Source of the DNA: Stomoxys calcitrans | Lineage: Eukaryota; Arthropoda; Insecta; Diptera; Muscidae | DNA length: 64,000 nt | Direction of reading: 5' to 3' | NCBI RefSeq assembly: GCF_963082655.1 | Contig: NC_081554.1 | Location: 192,044,206 to 192,108,205, forward strand | Shown here: piece after piece, positions 1 through 12,300 of the stretch | How positions within the stretch are numbered: the first letter of the stretch is position 1 | Layout of the letters: the number at the start of each line of letters is the position of its first letter | Program-made: the position numbers and the translations under genes | Notes under the pieces: model-generated | What the model was told of the DNA's origin: nothing | Seen by the model: only the letters and a program-made list of their open reading frames with translations | The model's database searches: none

Positions 1-1434
1 CCAAGTTGACCCTTATGTTGTGTGTCCCTGCTCTTAGGGGTGTAACAGAAAACGAGAGGGCTTATTTGATTGTGAGTTTGTACCCAAAATTTCGCTGGTC
101 TTCGTAACTGATATTTACCAGTTTCACTGAGAACTAAGCGGCACGGCAGGGCGTGACCACACGAACATCGGGCGAGTGACAAGGCTGGGAGCAGAGATAT
201 AGCGCGAAGACTGTTTTGCATACCATCACCGCTCACATTTGTCGTGGCTTCAAGCAGTTCTTCTCATGTTTTAGGACGGCCCTCGAGTCAATTGACATAT
301 GGAAAGCAGCCAAAACTACTAGACTCAGAACCAGATTGCTCTGGACGGATATTCAACCGAACCAAGAAGAGAATATATAGAACATAACACACAACAAAAC
401 ATCAAGGCAGCGGGAGCCGGCGGGCTACTAATTGAAATATTTAAGGCGGGACGCTGAAGCACTCTACCACAAGGAATTTAAATAAATTAACTTCCTTGAC
501 CCATGGACTCATTAATTCTATTCTATTAGTTGTATTCTAGTAAGGTTCTAAGTGTTCCTCACTGTTTGGATGATTTGAAAATGAAACTAGGTGACTAAAA
601 AATTTCGATGGAATTTTCAAGTGTTGTAGAATGCAAACTTTCGTGGTACAAAAACAAGACACGAATATTCTAAAACATCAGTGATGAGAGAAAAAACTGC
701 AAACCAATTAAATAGCCAGGCAAAGAACATATGAAAAATAAATCTAATAAGTTACGCAAATCTCCTTGTGTAAAGGCCTCTTTGTATACAAAAGCTCATC
801 ACTCACTCACAGCTTGAATGAATTGTCACGCGAAGGAACGAGAATATAAACCGGAAATAGTAATTTAAATAGCTGTGTAAACACTATGGAAATATGAATG
901 ACGAAATGATCTCAAAAAGCTACACACAACTGACGGTGTGTTGATTAGTCAGTCAATTTTTTTTTATTTTTGGAAATCATCGTGGATTAAGTACATACTA
1001 TGCAACCCCCAAAGATGATGTCGTCTGTCTATCTGTCTGACACATAGAGGCATGTCTGACTTACATGGGATGGGTATAAATACAATGATGTGGTATCGCC
1101 TTAGCAAGCACATTGGAATTTCAATTAAAATAAACAATTGTCAGGGCAAATTGATTTCAATAACATCTCATGTAATGGGCTCATATATTGACCATTAAAC
1201 GAAGCCATATTGGATTTTATAGGTGAGAGTACGTTAAAGAAAACCAAATTTCGAATAAATTTTCAAAAAAAAAAAAAACGAATAGTCCAAGACGATGGGT
1301 TTATCTTACCTGCAGCTACACACTTCAAGTATTTTTTGTTTCGAACTTTGTTGGAGAATTAAGTGAAAGCGCGCTTAAAGAAGCCGATGTTTTAACCGTG
1401 TAAAACTGAAGAAGCGTATTATGACCCTGTAGGC

Positions 1435-1745
1435 TTTAGATGGGATCCGCCATGGCACGGTTAATTAGAGCAACTACTACTATGCAGCGCCTTAGTGAAC
1501 TGGCCAGTAGTTAAGCGACATACAGTGAAATGAACTACAGATATGTCGTCTTTTAGATGTGTACTGAGTTATCATGTAGGCTGCCCACCTCCATCAGTAA
1601 ACAAAGATCCTTCCCGTTCATAGACACAATTATGTTATTAAAGTAGTATCTACGTGAAGCCATCAGCATTACCAACATGAGGACAGTCAACCAAGAGAGA
1701 AGTCACTTTGGATCTAGTTAAAGGAAAGAGAGCCTCTAGATCAGA
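1435..1745 (+). mobile_element. Jockey-like LINE fragment (RT C-terminal region)
   Basis: Decayed coding remnant. The stretch around 1575-1625 (cacctccatcagtaaacaaagatcc) resembles 10750-10780 inside the better preserved Jockey-like copy at 9230-11250, at the point where the reverse transcriptase region passes into the 3' domain. It has many stops and no usable frame. Assignment rests on internal similarity only. A shorter possible relic of the same family lies near 320-360. Confidence 0.35.
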
Positions 1746-2039
1746 AATGTACAAAATAAAGACGAGATTGTATGTGTGTTTTACGCTTTTTATGTTTTAA
1801 TTTTTAATTCTCTTCGCGACTACAAATTAAATTATTTAACAGAACGAATAATGTTTTTTAAAAGTAAACATAAAAAAATTAAAACGTTTCCTTTCTTGTC
1901 GAACGAAAAATCACAAAATAAAACAATTTTTTTTATAGAAAATAGAAAGATGATGCATAGTGTTGTGCGATCATTCATTGCTCTCTAAAACAACTCTGAA
2001 GCCAAGAGAATAATTGAATGAATTGAGCGTCAACACCAG

Positions 2040-2235
2040 CGTAAAGAAAATTTTAGTTTTGTGCTCCCTGCTCTGGATCATACAAGTTATACAGTAGAAA
2101 AACAGCTAGCGAATAAATGCCGACCGACCTTGGAGACCATCCACCTTCCATAGCACCTGAGGAAGTTCATCTCCCTCTGAAAAACAGAACCAATCCTACT
2201 CGATTTACAACCAGATCATTCTGAACGCGGATACC
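2040..2235 (+). mobile_element. Jockey-like LINE 3' domain fragment
   Basis: Residual similarity to the 3' domain seen at 10950-11250 and 20175-20550: a 'gagaccatccacc...catagcacctgaggaag' stretch followed by 'aatcctactcgattta', matching 'cccattgcacccgaagaaatc...cccactcgactca' at 20235-20430. No open frame survives. Confidence 0.4.
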
Positions 2236-2345
2236 TATCCACAAGATGATGATTTTGATGATCCCTGCGATAATAGACCGAAATCTATTGCTTAGACAGC
2301 ATGTAGATATGTCTTCGCACGGATAGGATCTTTGTATACCGATGA
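2223..2345. repeat. Dispersed repeat, copy 1 (partner at 6180-6320)
   Basis: Shares the ordered words 'cctatccacaa', 'cgatgat/ctctg(c/t)gataa' and 'tgcttag(a/g)cagcat' with 6230-6312, at similar spacing. It is probably part of the LINE debris around it. Confidence 0.4.
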
Positions 2346-2694
2346 AGGTGGTCGAGGTGGGAGCTGAGCTGAACATTGAGGAATCTTAATTGGGCCAGGG
2401 AAGATCTGATTTACCTAGGTTTTTGTTTCTCATAATCTACTGTCGGTGTTGGTCGTCCACCAAGGACCATATTTGGCTGATACAATGTAGTCGCATTGCG
2501 AATTCGTTGTGAGTGGATAGGTGGTAAGGTAAGATTAGCGTCTTCTCTGGCGATGGCACTATCCCCAACGTTTGGTTGCCGGGTCTTAGCGTAGTTAGGG
2601 GGAGTAAAAGGTCGACGATATGCTGTGAGGTCCAGAGGACTTTAGTCAGTGGACTTGGCATCATTACGGGACACATACATAGCACTAATAGCGC

Positions 2695-2945
2695 ACTTAA
2701 GCCTAGTACTGACTTCATTAGCAGCGAAAATGCCTATTAAATTATTGCGAAATTCGACGGACTCTATTCTTTGCCATAATACAAACAAAAGACAACCAAC
2801 ACCACGAAACAAAGACAACAGCATTGAAGCAAAGTTGACTGGTGCCCATTTAATTACATTTTTAATTAATTGAAGCGAAAAATTTAAACTGATGCATCAG
2901 CATGTCGCTAATATTTTACTCATAGAACTCAGAACTACTACGGAA
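2695..2945 (+). repeat. Interspersed repeat R250, copy 1 (partner at 18420-18640)
   Basis: About 230 bp closely similar to 18424-18640: both contain 'cctagtactgacttcatt', 'gcagcgaaaatg', 'tacaaacaaaag', 'aattaattgaag' and 'ttttactcatagaact' in the same order. Coding potential is absent. It is likely a non-autonomous transposon; ends are not resolved. Confidence 0.6.
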
Positions 2946-2994
2946 TGTGTTCGCATTTTCTTAGTCATCATTTTTTTAATGATTTTCGACAGTT

Positions 2995-3255
2995 CGTGCG
3001 AAAAGTCGATAAGTCAGTACTAGGTTTATGCAGAGTGCGGCAAGTGACCAACACGTTATATTGGGCATGTAGGAAAGATGAAACGTTGAAGTATTTCCTA
3101 TGACATTGCCCGACTTTCGAGGCTAATATACACCGGAACCTAGGTGGGACACACTATCAGACCGGAAACTACTTAGGGGCGTGGAATGAAAAACAATCAG
3201 GGATTTTGGGAAGAGCACGGAATTCATCGATTGATTTTTCCTTAATATATAAAAT
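2995..3255 (+). mobile_element. R1/LOA-like LINE 3' fragment (post-RNase H region)
   Basis: Translates in broken frames into the Cys-rich tail seen in 59024-59245 (-) and 13780-13960 (+): a 'DETLKYFLCHCP' like segment, then 'NLGG' and a 'LGAWNEK' like stretch at 3170-3190. It is a pseudogene fragment of a non-LTR retrotransposon. Confidence 0.5.
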
Positions 3256-3259
3256 GTCT

Positions 3260-5930
3260 ATGTGTTTGTGACAGATCAAGATATGATATCGAAATTCGAT
3301 CGGTATACATTTAAAGATGACAGATGTTTCGAAGAACAAAAAAAAAAAAAAACAACAACAATATTGACAAGTGTTTAATACATCCGGTCGTTCGGTTGTT
3401 GGCGGCAGCGGGCACACTAATAAGGCGGCATACAGAAAAAATAATTTGTTTATGTATTTCCATTTTGAAATCAACACATACACATATCCATAAATACACA
3501 CTATGTATGGGAAGTTAAAAACCAAATTGCCATAGAGTGATACCGAAGTGGTAGCAGCAGCATGAGGCAGGCGGCAGACGACTGTGTAAGAAAAAAAAAC
3601 AAGAAATCAGAATTATACCCACATACCACAAAAACAGTACAAAGCAGAATGCAACAGAATAATGTGAAAAATAACTAACCTACGCTAATACAAACATTGC
3701 ACTCCACTACGTATATGAAGAAATAGCGAAAACACAGCAACAACAGCAAAAACTACATTCATTGGTAGGCGACCCCACATTCACTTTGCTATTGCTGTTT
3801 GTTGTTGGCATTTTGAAGCAACGTTCAAAATAAAACAGAAAAACAAGCAAAAAGAAAATTAAATGTAACATAAATAACGGCTTGAAAATGTTAATGACAG
3901 AGAGCTCAAACCCAATGGTGGATAAAGAGACAAAAAAAACATGAAACCAACACAATTGGCAACGCTTCTCTAGAGAGAAGAGCTAAGGGAATTTTGAAAA
4001 TGGTTTCCCCTTTTCAATATGTTCCCATTATCTTACGCTATGGCTAACGCTCTCACTCACTCTTCCTCTGACACACTGGTCAGATACTCTGACTTTAACG
4101 TGAGAATAATTGCAAAAGAGCGAGAAACAAGTGAGAGAGTGCGTGCGTCTGGTTGTGTATGTTTTTACATTTAGGAATCAAACAATAAAAAGGAAATGTT
4201 AAGAAGGCATTAACCGCTGCCCGTCGTCGCTGCCGCCAATACCAGAGTACCACGACTGCAGCAGCACCACAAAATGCCAATGTTTTTAGTTCACTTCTGC
4301 GTTGGCTAAGAAAGCGACGTTAACATTTTTTCCCATTCTGCCAGTATGAAACTTCGGGGCCAGACAGACATTGTTATTATTGTTGTTGTCTTTGTTTTTG
4401 TGTTGCGTTCAAGTGAAAGAAACGAAGTGAAAAAGAAGAGGTGAAATACTAATATATATGAAATGGGTGTGCGTATGAAATAGTTGTTTGCGTAAGTATA
4501 TGTGTACATTGCGGCTTTTTTGCATTGCGTAGTATTTATTATTGTTTTTATACCAACAGCAGAGGCCAAGCAGACAGAAAAAAACACTCACTACACACTA
4601 CAAACAAACGGCATATGCAGACGTCTGGGCGTTAATAAGTGATGCCAGAAGTAGCAAAATTTTGGGAATATATGAAACACTTTTAGAAATATCTATTTAG
4701 AAAAAATATTTTTATATCAAGTGTAATCCAATGTATTTATAATTTCTTGACATACATTTTTCCTTCTTAATTTTTTTTAGACGTGATAAAAGTTACAATA
4801 ATCTTTACACTTATTAACACTAGGAACCGCAGTAGTTAACGCACACACTTAAAGCAGTAATATTTGAAATGGGGATTTCTGCGATACACTACGGATATAT
4901 ATTTTTTTAAATCAATGGCATCACCGCCTTTCATATGCCAAACGCGGGACGAATACAGAAAGCCTAATCTCACAGACGGTAAGTAGTTTTGTATGTATGT
5001 ATAGATATTGAAACGCAAAAATCCTTTTGTTAAAAAAAAAAAAATTTGCTCCCCATCCCAATTAAATTTTTTTTGGATTTAAGGGCGCGCGTAATGGGAT
5101 ATACATAGAAATTAGAGTTGAAGCAGTAAATGTATCAGTCACCTTCTTAGTAACTTACCGTTATTGAGAGATCGTTCACATGGATGAATTTATTTATGGG
5201 TGTTTGTGTGTTTATAATCACTGTTTAGTTTCAAAGTTTGTCTTCCATTGAAAATTTTTATTCATTTGTTTTCAATTCAATTTGAATTTCATTTTTGACT
5301 TTGCTCACTAAAAAAAACACTTTTTATTTTTTTAATATACCGGCTTTTGTTAGCTGAAATGTGGTTTCATCTTTTACATTATATAGTTTTATTTTGTTTA
5401 TTAATTTTTTCTTGGCTTTGTTGTTGTAGTTTGATTGGGTTTGCTTGTTATTTGATTGTTGTACAACAATACAACAACAACAACAAAAGAAGAAATTTGG
5501 TCCGTAACAAGTCTGCACCCAGTAAATGTTTGAATATGAATGAATTGAATGATGTATGTTCCACTGGAATGGAACACCGAACATGATAATTACGTTGAGA
5601 GAGCGACTGAGATGACTATACCTCTATACATCATCCTTTTCACGCGCATTCAATTGATGACCATTCACTGGGATGATTAACCTGAAATCTCGTGGGATTT
5701 CGAGAACGTTATTTATTCGCAGTGGATGAATTGCATCGATAGAAAGCCGCCAAATAATTGAATTTACCATTAGATAAATTAATATTAATTACATTTACAT
5801 TTCAAACAAGGAACTCTCTTTCATCTATGACAGCAACGACGGTAATATATGCTGTTCTGTTCTGGATAGAATTTAAGGCTGTTGTTCTGGAAAGTTATCG
5901 ATATCATGAGATGTATTAGCCGACAAAATT
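3260..5930. other. Gene-free stretch
   Basis: No exon with fly-gene character is seen. The sequence holds CAA/AAC runs (3710-3760, 5465-5490), AG-rich patches (4115-4145) and A/T homopolymers typical of fly intergenic or upstream DNA. Open frames here are short and low complexity. A promoter or 5' UTR of a gene outside the window cannot be excluded. Confidence 0.4.
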
Positions 5931-6070
5931 TTGTTGTTGTAGCAGTATGTTGTATCTCATACACACAGAAAAACGTAACCAAATCTTCAATTAAAAATCT
6001 AATTGAAAATAAAATAGATTAACTCACAAATTAAAAAATCACAAATTAAGATTTTTTTCATGCAGTCTTG

Positions 6071-6320
6071 ACAGAAGTTTGAGGTGGGTTGAGGCGGCTG
6101 CATCTGCCGGAATGCAATTGAGCTACAACTATTTTGGTTTCCAAATTGAAGCTAGCTCCTGCCTGATCCAGAGATTCTCTTGTAGCGCTGAAACTCACTC
6201 TCAAATCATGTAGATCAACCCTGATATCGGTGAATGCCTATCCACAAAATAGCTGATTGCGATGATCTCTGTGATAAGAGCTCAGTGGATACTGCTTAGG
6301 CAGCATCTAGTTGTACAGCC
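6071..6320 (-). mobile_element. Jockey-like 3' fragment plus dispersed repeat copy 2
   Basis: 6078-6116 read on the minus strand ('caattgcattccggcagatg...') matches 20302-20335 of the Jockey-like 3' domain. 6180-6320 carries the second copy of the repeat described at 2223-2345. Confidence 0.4.
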
Positions 6321-6555
6321 CGTTGCTGTACGTAACTTTGTTTATTTATTAATTTTAAATAATTTATGACTGACCGGTCAATTTCTTCATGTTGTTAAAA
6401 ATATTTTTTTTGTCTTTCCACATTTTTAAATGCTGTTAAATGTAACACCAAGAATTTTGGTGCTCAGAGACAGGCTGAGGATCTGTGTCACGTACTCGAA
6501 TCCCGGTACATCAAAATTTTTCAGCGATAGATACCATCTGGTACCATCGCCTTGG

Positions 6556-6772
<217 letters not shown>

Positions 6773-7194
6773 ACATTTCTTATAGGCAACTCAATTGAAT
6801 TAATTTTCATCACTGATAATATCTCACATTTGCTGTTTTTTCTTGGTGTTTGAACGGATAATTGTGCGTTAGACTATGTTTCCTTTTTTTTTACAATTTT
6901 TTTTACATTCTATAAATTTGTTAGTTATTTATTTTAGTGATAGTATTATATTAGATTTTAGTATTGATTTTTGTATTATAAAAACCTGAAAGTGTTCCAA
7001 TCTATCAATGTAAAGCCCGGGTGGGCGATGTTTGATTAATAAACATTAATGAATGAATAAGTAAAAAATTGGTATGTTCTCGTTAAAAAAAGATAATACA
7101 CAAAAAAATTAATAAAAACAAATTTTATATATTAGAGTTATAAAAAAACAATAGAAAACATTTACATTTGTAACTTCGTTTAAGGCAAATTGTA

Positions 7195-7360
7195 ATGGTC
7201 GTTCATTGCCTCGGAGACCACAAATTCAACGAATTGCTCTCCTCCTTTCCTTGCCACTCTCAAGGTGCTCAACAACCGGGCGCATCTCTTCGGATTAGTC
7301 TCTGTTATGTCGCCAATAGTGATTGAGGTCTTGTCATCCCTCTTGCAGAGATTCAAATAT
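7195..7360 (-). mobile_element. Possible Jockey-like LINE fragment (EN-RT linker)
   Basis: Minus-strand translation gives a 'KTSITIGDITETNPKRCARL' like segment, resembling the 'SDPKKCA' type linker upstream of the reverse transcriptase in Jockey-like elements. Similarity is short, so this is tentative. Confidence 0.3.
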
Positions 7361-7990
7361 GCTATACTATTGGATCTTTATCAGGTTATGGGCCGATTCG
7401 GGCTTGGATGTTGGAGGCTATGGTTACGTTAGGTTAGAGTGCCAGCCTATTTTTTAAACAGACTTACTTAGACTATTTTAATCCATTAGAATACCACAGC
7501 AGAGACAGACCAGGCCGCAAGTGGGAATCGAACCCACGTTCCCAGCACTGATAATCCGTGCACGCTACCAACTCAGTTATCAGGGCGATCGTTGGAGGCC
7601 ATAGAAAAAGTCATTGTAAAAAATTTCAGCTAAATCGGATAAGAATTACGGGTTTATATGGGAACTATATCCAGGTTATAAGCCGACATAGACCGTACTC
7701 GGCATAGTTATTGGAAGTCAAATCAAAACACTTCGTGCAAAATTTAAGCCAAATCGGATAATAACTTCGCCCTCTAAAGGCTTAAAAAAGTCAAGATCAT
7801 AGGTCGGTTTATATGGTAGCTATATCAAAACATGGACAGATATGACCATTTACTATCCCAACCGACCTGCACTAATATGAAGTATTTGCACAAAATTTCA
7901 AGGGCCTAGCTTTATTCCTTTGAAAGTTAGGTTACCTTCGACAGACGGACGGACATGCCTAAATCGACTTGGAATGTCAAAAATTATACA
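7360..7990 (-). mobile_element. Block-built element T1, reverse copy, split by a SINE
   Basis: Carries the diagnostic T1 blocks in reverse orientation: 'atcaggttatgggccgattcgg', 'ggtttatatggtagctatatc', 'aaatttaagccaaatcgg' and the terminal 'gacagacggacggacatg' at 7938-7956. Interrupted at 7423-7590 by a tRNA-derived SINE. Confidence 0.75.
7423..7590 (-). mobile_element. tRNA-derived SINE with target-site duplication
   Basis: On the minus strand it starts with a tRNA-like head: A box around 7565-7586 (TGATAACTGAGTTGGTAGCG) and B box GGGTTCGATTCCC at 7523-7535. A ~90 bp body ends in a 'taacctaacc' tail. It is flanked by near-identical direct repeats, TTGGAGGCTAT (7411-7421) and TTGGAGGCCAT (7591-7601), inside a T1 element. 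It is not a functional tRNA gene: the stems do not extend to a proper acceptor. Confidence 0.75.
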
Positions 7991-9659
7991 CCACACTTAG
8001 TGTCATATTTATACTATCCCTACAACTTTGCTACCATTCGACACACATCCATAGTTTCATTTCTATCACGCACCATGTACAACTCTGTATGTGTTAAATT
8101 TGTAATGGCTGATACTATGTTCATTTTTTACCGTCGAAAACCCATGTTTTCCGCGATTATTTTCTGAAACATTACACAAATAACAATGATAAAATAAAGG
8201 CTGGTACTATATAAAACAAAAATGATGCTGACAATGATGTCAAGCGTTGCCACTAAATTTTTTTTTTTGCCATTTTCCCCACTAAAAACAGAGTACCTCT
8301 TTTTCGCCTATTTTCCTCCAGCGTTTCGCCGACGTTTTTTTATATGTAGTTTGACAGCATTTCATCTGAAAAGAATACTCAGCTTAATTGGTAAAAAACA
8401 CCCCTAGCGTTGCAAACGTTTAAATACAGCTAGCGAAAACAGTAAATAAAACAACTCAAATGTACATACCTCTGCACTGCACAGCAGCAGCAGAGGTATT
8501 GCGCTAATAAAAAAAAAGTTTGGAGTAATGTTACTAGCTGCAAGAGCTGGTGCGTGTGTTTGTATGGAGTATGCAAGCAACGTGTATGTATTCTCTTTTT
8601 GCACCATCTCATCAATCCTTGCAAGTGCTTACAACAATAAACACAATGCACAATGTATAAAAGGATATAGTTTTTATATACGGTCAAGGACACACCCAGT
8701 TACATGGGCAAACATGAACGGAAGTAAATGGGCTTCTGCTGTATGCATTTCTGCTTCAAATGGAAGCGGCTGCTACCATTGCACCGACCTTCGTCGGCCT
8801 TATCTAAGCTTAACTATTTAAAGAACTAAGATTCATTGCTGCCGCTAAAGAAAAATACTAAAAATAGCCTTCTTAAATACATACACAGGTATGTATGTAG
8901 TTAATTTATATGCATATCAATCTCGATATGCCTTATCGCTGTCAAAGCCCTCTTGACAATGAAATATTCATCTGAGAGTTATTAGGTATGAGGGCATGAT
9001 TCTCTTCGGATTTAACCGAAATTGGGCAATCGAAATCACTCATCCTTGAGAAGTTCAAGTTTTGACCATTCGTCAGTACACCAATCTGGAAAATTATTGT
9101 TTCTTTCTGCTGAACAGAAATTTTGTTCGATTGATGTTATATGGTGCATTTAGATATACTTTTTATCATTTTATTCTTATGATTGTTTCGGAGTTACTAG
9201 AAAGGATCACATTCTAACTATTATGTTTTTCTTGACACTCCCAAGAAGGGGCCAGATATTCAAGTCCGATCTAACCACAAACGGTACATTTTCCAATGTT
9301 GAGGTGATGAACGAATCACCATAAGCGGAATTTATGGATAGTGCAATTGAAGCAATTTAACTTAGGCGCCGGCAAGCTGTGGTCTACTATTAAGTCACTT
9401 GTAAGCTCCTGCAAGATGTCAGCATATCATTCACTTTTGGCGACGTAAGACTCATCTGAAGAGATGCGCCCGGATATTTCAACGTCAATTTATTGAGCAT
9501 ACCAAGAGTGCCAAGGCAAGGAGAGTCATGCATTGTATTCGGGGTCTCCAAGTTTTCTCGTCCAAGGCGCTTGTTGCAGACCGAATTTCTACACTGGTGG
9601 TGAAGAAGGGTGTACCGGGAGCGAGTACATGATACTCAATCTGTTTCTCAACACTCTTA

Positions 9660-9755
9660 TGATTTAATTGTTGTGGTAGTGTGTTGTACACTGCTGATGA
9701 AGGACTCCTTTGGGTCAATCTGGTACGTACAAACGGCTGCCATGGGATTGAACAC
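9660..9755 (-). mobile_element. (CAA)n-tailed retroposon 3' end, copy 1
   Basis: Minus strand: 'caatcccatggcagccg' ... 'ttgtacgtac' ... 'gtgtacaacacac' and a CAA-type tail. It is one of five copies in the window (10320-10435, 25220-25325, 25990-26060, 63605-63715). Short fixed-end copies with a CAA tail suggest a SINE or a 5'-truncated LINE end. Confidence 0.65.
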
Positions 9756-10319
9756 AATTATAGGTCTCGATGTTTTGAAAATGGGCAGAGCGATCCCCTT
9801 ACTAAAGCCTCGAAAGGACTCGAGAAAGGGAGAGTCGTACACACTCTGAGGGATTTCACCTCCCGAGTCCCTTATTGAAGAATTGCCTTTTGCTGAGCAC
9901 CAGCACAGATTCCGAAGATTGCATAGCACGACGACTGCTTTGCACGCCACCACTACACATTAACCGTGAATTAAGCAGGTCATGCAATGCGATTGGCTCG
10001 TGACTTTTGATCTCTTGGAAACTTTCCATACGCTCAGTTATGCCACGTTTTTTGAAGAATCGCTAACAAGCCGGGCCTTCAACTTTGGATTACGAATTAT
10101 CTGTGTTGTCGCAAGTGGTTTGTGGTATTTAGAGATCCCTTGTAGATTTTCTGCACATGCCGTTATAATTTGTGACAAGGTAAGAAGTCGATACAAGGTG
10201 CTCATGTCGCTTGCCGGTGGGACTTGGGGTCGTGCGCGTGACCGGTCAGTGATAAACAGTTGTGAAATAGCATGTTGGTTGATAGAATCGATATCAACTC
10301 GTACAAACTTGATGTGTAG

Positions 10320-10435
10320 TGACGTTGTTGTTGTAGCAGTGTTTTGTACACTGAGGCGACAGCCCTTGCCGATGAAGGAATCCATCGGGTCAATCCGGTA
10401 TGTACAACCGGCTGCCATGGAATTGCGATGGGTAG
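10320..10435 (-). mobile_element. (CAA)n-tailed retroposon 3' end, copy 2
   Basis: Same family as 9660-9755: begins on the plus strand with 'gttgttgttgtagcagtg' and continues to 'acaaccggctgccatgg'. Inserted antisense in the Jockey-like element. Confidence 0.7.
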
Positions 10436-11230
10436 TGATTGTGGCAATAGGCGAATTACCTTTCGTTTGCATTTTCTTATGTTTGCGGCAAATTCATGTT
10501 ACAGGTTTGGCGTGTTAACATATACACTTTTCCTCACTATTGAACGCATGAGGGTGGATGGACCCAGGGATAAGGACAACTTATACCTTTTTAAGCTGGA
10601 CTTGTGTATGGGCAAGGAGTTAATGTTTATGGTAAGTAATTGATATGACACCTTAATAAGTTTTGTTAATATTCCTAATGAGAGACGAATCCGCAGCCTG
10701 TCAGAATGCGGCCCTACGTACTGCGACGGGCTGTCCCCTCAGTTCTCAGGTGGACCACCCTCATCAGTATACAAAGATCTCACCAGTACGAAGGCACAAC
10801 TACATGCTTTCTTAGCAGTGTCTACTGGGATGCTATCGTAGAGAACATACCAATCACCATCTTGTAGAATGACGTTCACCGCCGAGAGATATTAGAGTCA
10901 ATACACATGATGTAGGGCGTGAGGTTCAGTGCTAGTAGAGCGAGTCTTGATACCATTCAGACACGGCAGCAGAAGCGGCGAACCTCAAACGCGATCGACC
11001 GCTACTCATTGCACCTGGAGAAGACTCCTTTGGCAAAGTAGAATAGCCTCCTTTCCGGCATCCTCCTCAACCCTTAGAGATCTAGGATTGATGGCACACG
11101 ACACACGTTTAACTGCCCAGCCAATCCTACTCGACTTTGATCAGACCACTTTGGACGCACTTAGATCTCGGTACTTAATAGAAAATAGCACACGAATGGA
11201 TTATATACAACATACTGCTACAACAAAATT

Positions 11231-11345
11231 AACACCCGGTACGGGATAGGTATGAGTATCATACAGGCTGAAATTTTGAGTTTCGATCTCTGTAATGTTC
11301 ATCATTATAACAATAATCTTAGCTGGGAGCTACCGGACGCAGAAG
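11231..11345 (+). mobile_element. Retroposon family A, 5' fragment
   Basis: 'acggga...gtatgag(t)atcatacaggctg' and 'tagctgggagctaccgg' correspond to the start of the full copies at 26245 and 60537. Lies directly behind the Jockey-like 3' end. Confidence 0.5.
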
Positions 11346-11503
11346 CGGAATAACAAAACTCCGACGAAGACCAAAGTTGAGAAAGACATCTCGCTTTGCT
11401 GTATCTATACATATTTTTTGATTATGTATTATTGTTTGGTAAATTTTATTTAAAATCATGACTGTTATTCTCCCTTCTTCTTGTGTAATCTTATAAGCAC
11501 ATT

Positions 11504-12300
11504 TCATAACGATAAGATCGCTGTTAAATATTGCTCCAAGACAGCTTGAGACAACGTCGAACCGTTTTCTATAGCTAACGAATAGGCCGTATCACCGTTT
11601 TCATTGGTTGCCGTCATATCAGGATCTCTAGATAACAGCTCATTACAAGTATGAGGATGATTACCTGCAGCGGCATACATCAATGATGTATTGCCTACAA
11701 TATCCATGTGTAAATGATCAGCTCCTTTATCCAGCAATAGACGAACTATTTCATGATGGCCCCCTGAGGCTGCTAATATTAAGGGAGTTACCATTTCAGG
11801 AGCCTCCTCATTGATGTTGGCACCAGACTCCACTAAGGACTGCACAGTGGCCAATTGACCATAATAGCAAGCCTAGAAAAAGCGTAAACAAGTTAGAAAA
11901 TAATTTTAAAAAGATTCATAAAATATTGACTTACCCAATGCAGTGGTGTAAATCCACAATTGTCTTTAAAATCAATATCATGTTGTTTTTGTTGTAAAAT
12001 CTGTTCATCGGTTAATTCGCCTTGACCAGCTCTTTCATGGAATGATAGTTTGACTTCGACCGGACAGAAAGTAGCTTCTGTATTGCCTCTTTGCAGATTA
12101 GTGAGAACAGTGGCTTGAGGTCGATATGGCAAAAAAGCAGATTTATGTTTTCCCGTCGCTGCCACAGATGGGTCATGGAGAAAGCTAGATGAATGCAAGG
12201 AGTTGGGGGTGGATAATGGCGTTGAGGTTGTTGTGTTGGGTGAAGGTGTGTCGGTTTGCCTTTGGGACTCTTGACTAGTTGGAGGTGAAATTTGAGACAT
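11504..12300 (-). CDS. Rfxank: RFXANK/ANKRA2-like ankyrin-repeat protein
   Basis: Two coding exons: 12300-11935 and 11872-11504, with a 62 bp intron (GTAAGT donor, CTAG acceptor, phase 0), giving 244 aa. Residues 1-75 are Ser/Thr/Pro-rich and low complexity. From about residue 83 ('SFHERAGQGEL') an ankyrin domain runs to the end, with repeat signatures 'GFTPLHWACYYGQ', 'TPLILAASGGHHEIVRLLL', 'GNTSLMYAAAGNH' and 'NGDTAYSLAI'. The order and the terminal helix 'VLEQYLTAILSL' fit vertebrate RFXANK and ANKRA2, which bind PxLPxL-type peptides in RFX factors, histone deacetylases and megalin. In flies the partner is unknown to me. An in-frame stop lies six codons upstream of the chosen ATG. Other ankyrin families are less likely because of the end-to-end match to RFXANK. 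Confidence 0.87.

Larger units (their letters stand above)
9230..11250 (+). mobile_element. Jockey-like non-LTR retrotransposon, decayed, with nested insertions
   Basis: Broken frames follow the order of a Jockey-type ORF2. The linker before RT is at 9350-9600 ('LWSTIKSL' like). RT block 1 is at 9770-9870, with residues like 'IPLLKP.KDSRKGESY'. RT palm is at 9985-10140, with 'FDLLETFHTLSYATFFE', a decayed 'LDLSKAFDTVSHA' type motif. The C-terminal 'NAALRTATGC' type block is at 10700-10740, and the Cys-rich 3' domain runs 10950-11180, ending near 'catactgctacaacaaaatt' at 11208-11228. Stops and frameshifts throughout make it inactive. Two short opposite-strand retroposons sit at 9660-9755 and 10320-10435. 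Confidence 0.7.

Noticed and set aside
7515..7590. Apparent minus-strand tRNA gene
   Set aside because: Same reason: SINE body, tail and target-site duplication surround it.
8528..8821. 97-codon plus-strand ORF with moderate Cys content
   Set aside because: No signal peptide, no motif, no flanking gene signals; overlaps an equally long minus-strand frame.
9982..10518. 178-codon ORF with Cys-rich residues
   Set aside because: It is a chance frame across a decayed Jockey-like RT (9985-10140) and an antisense retroposon.
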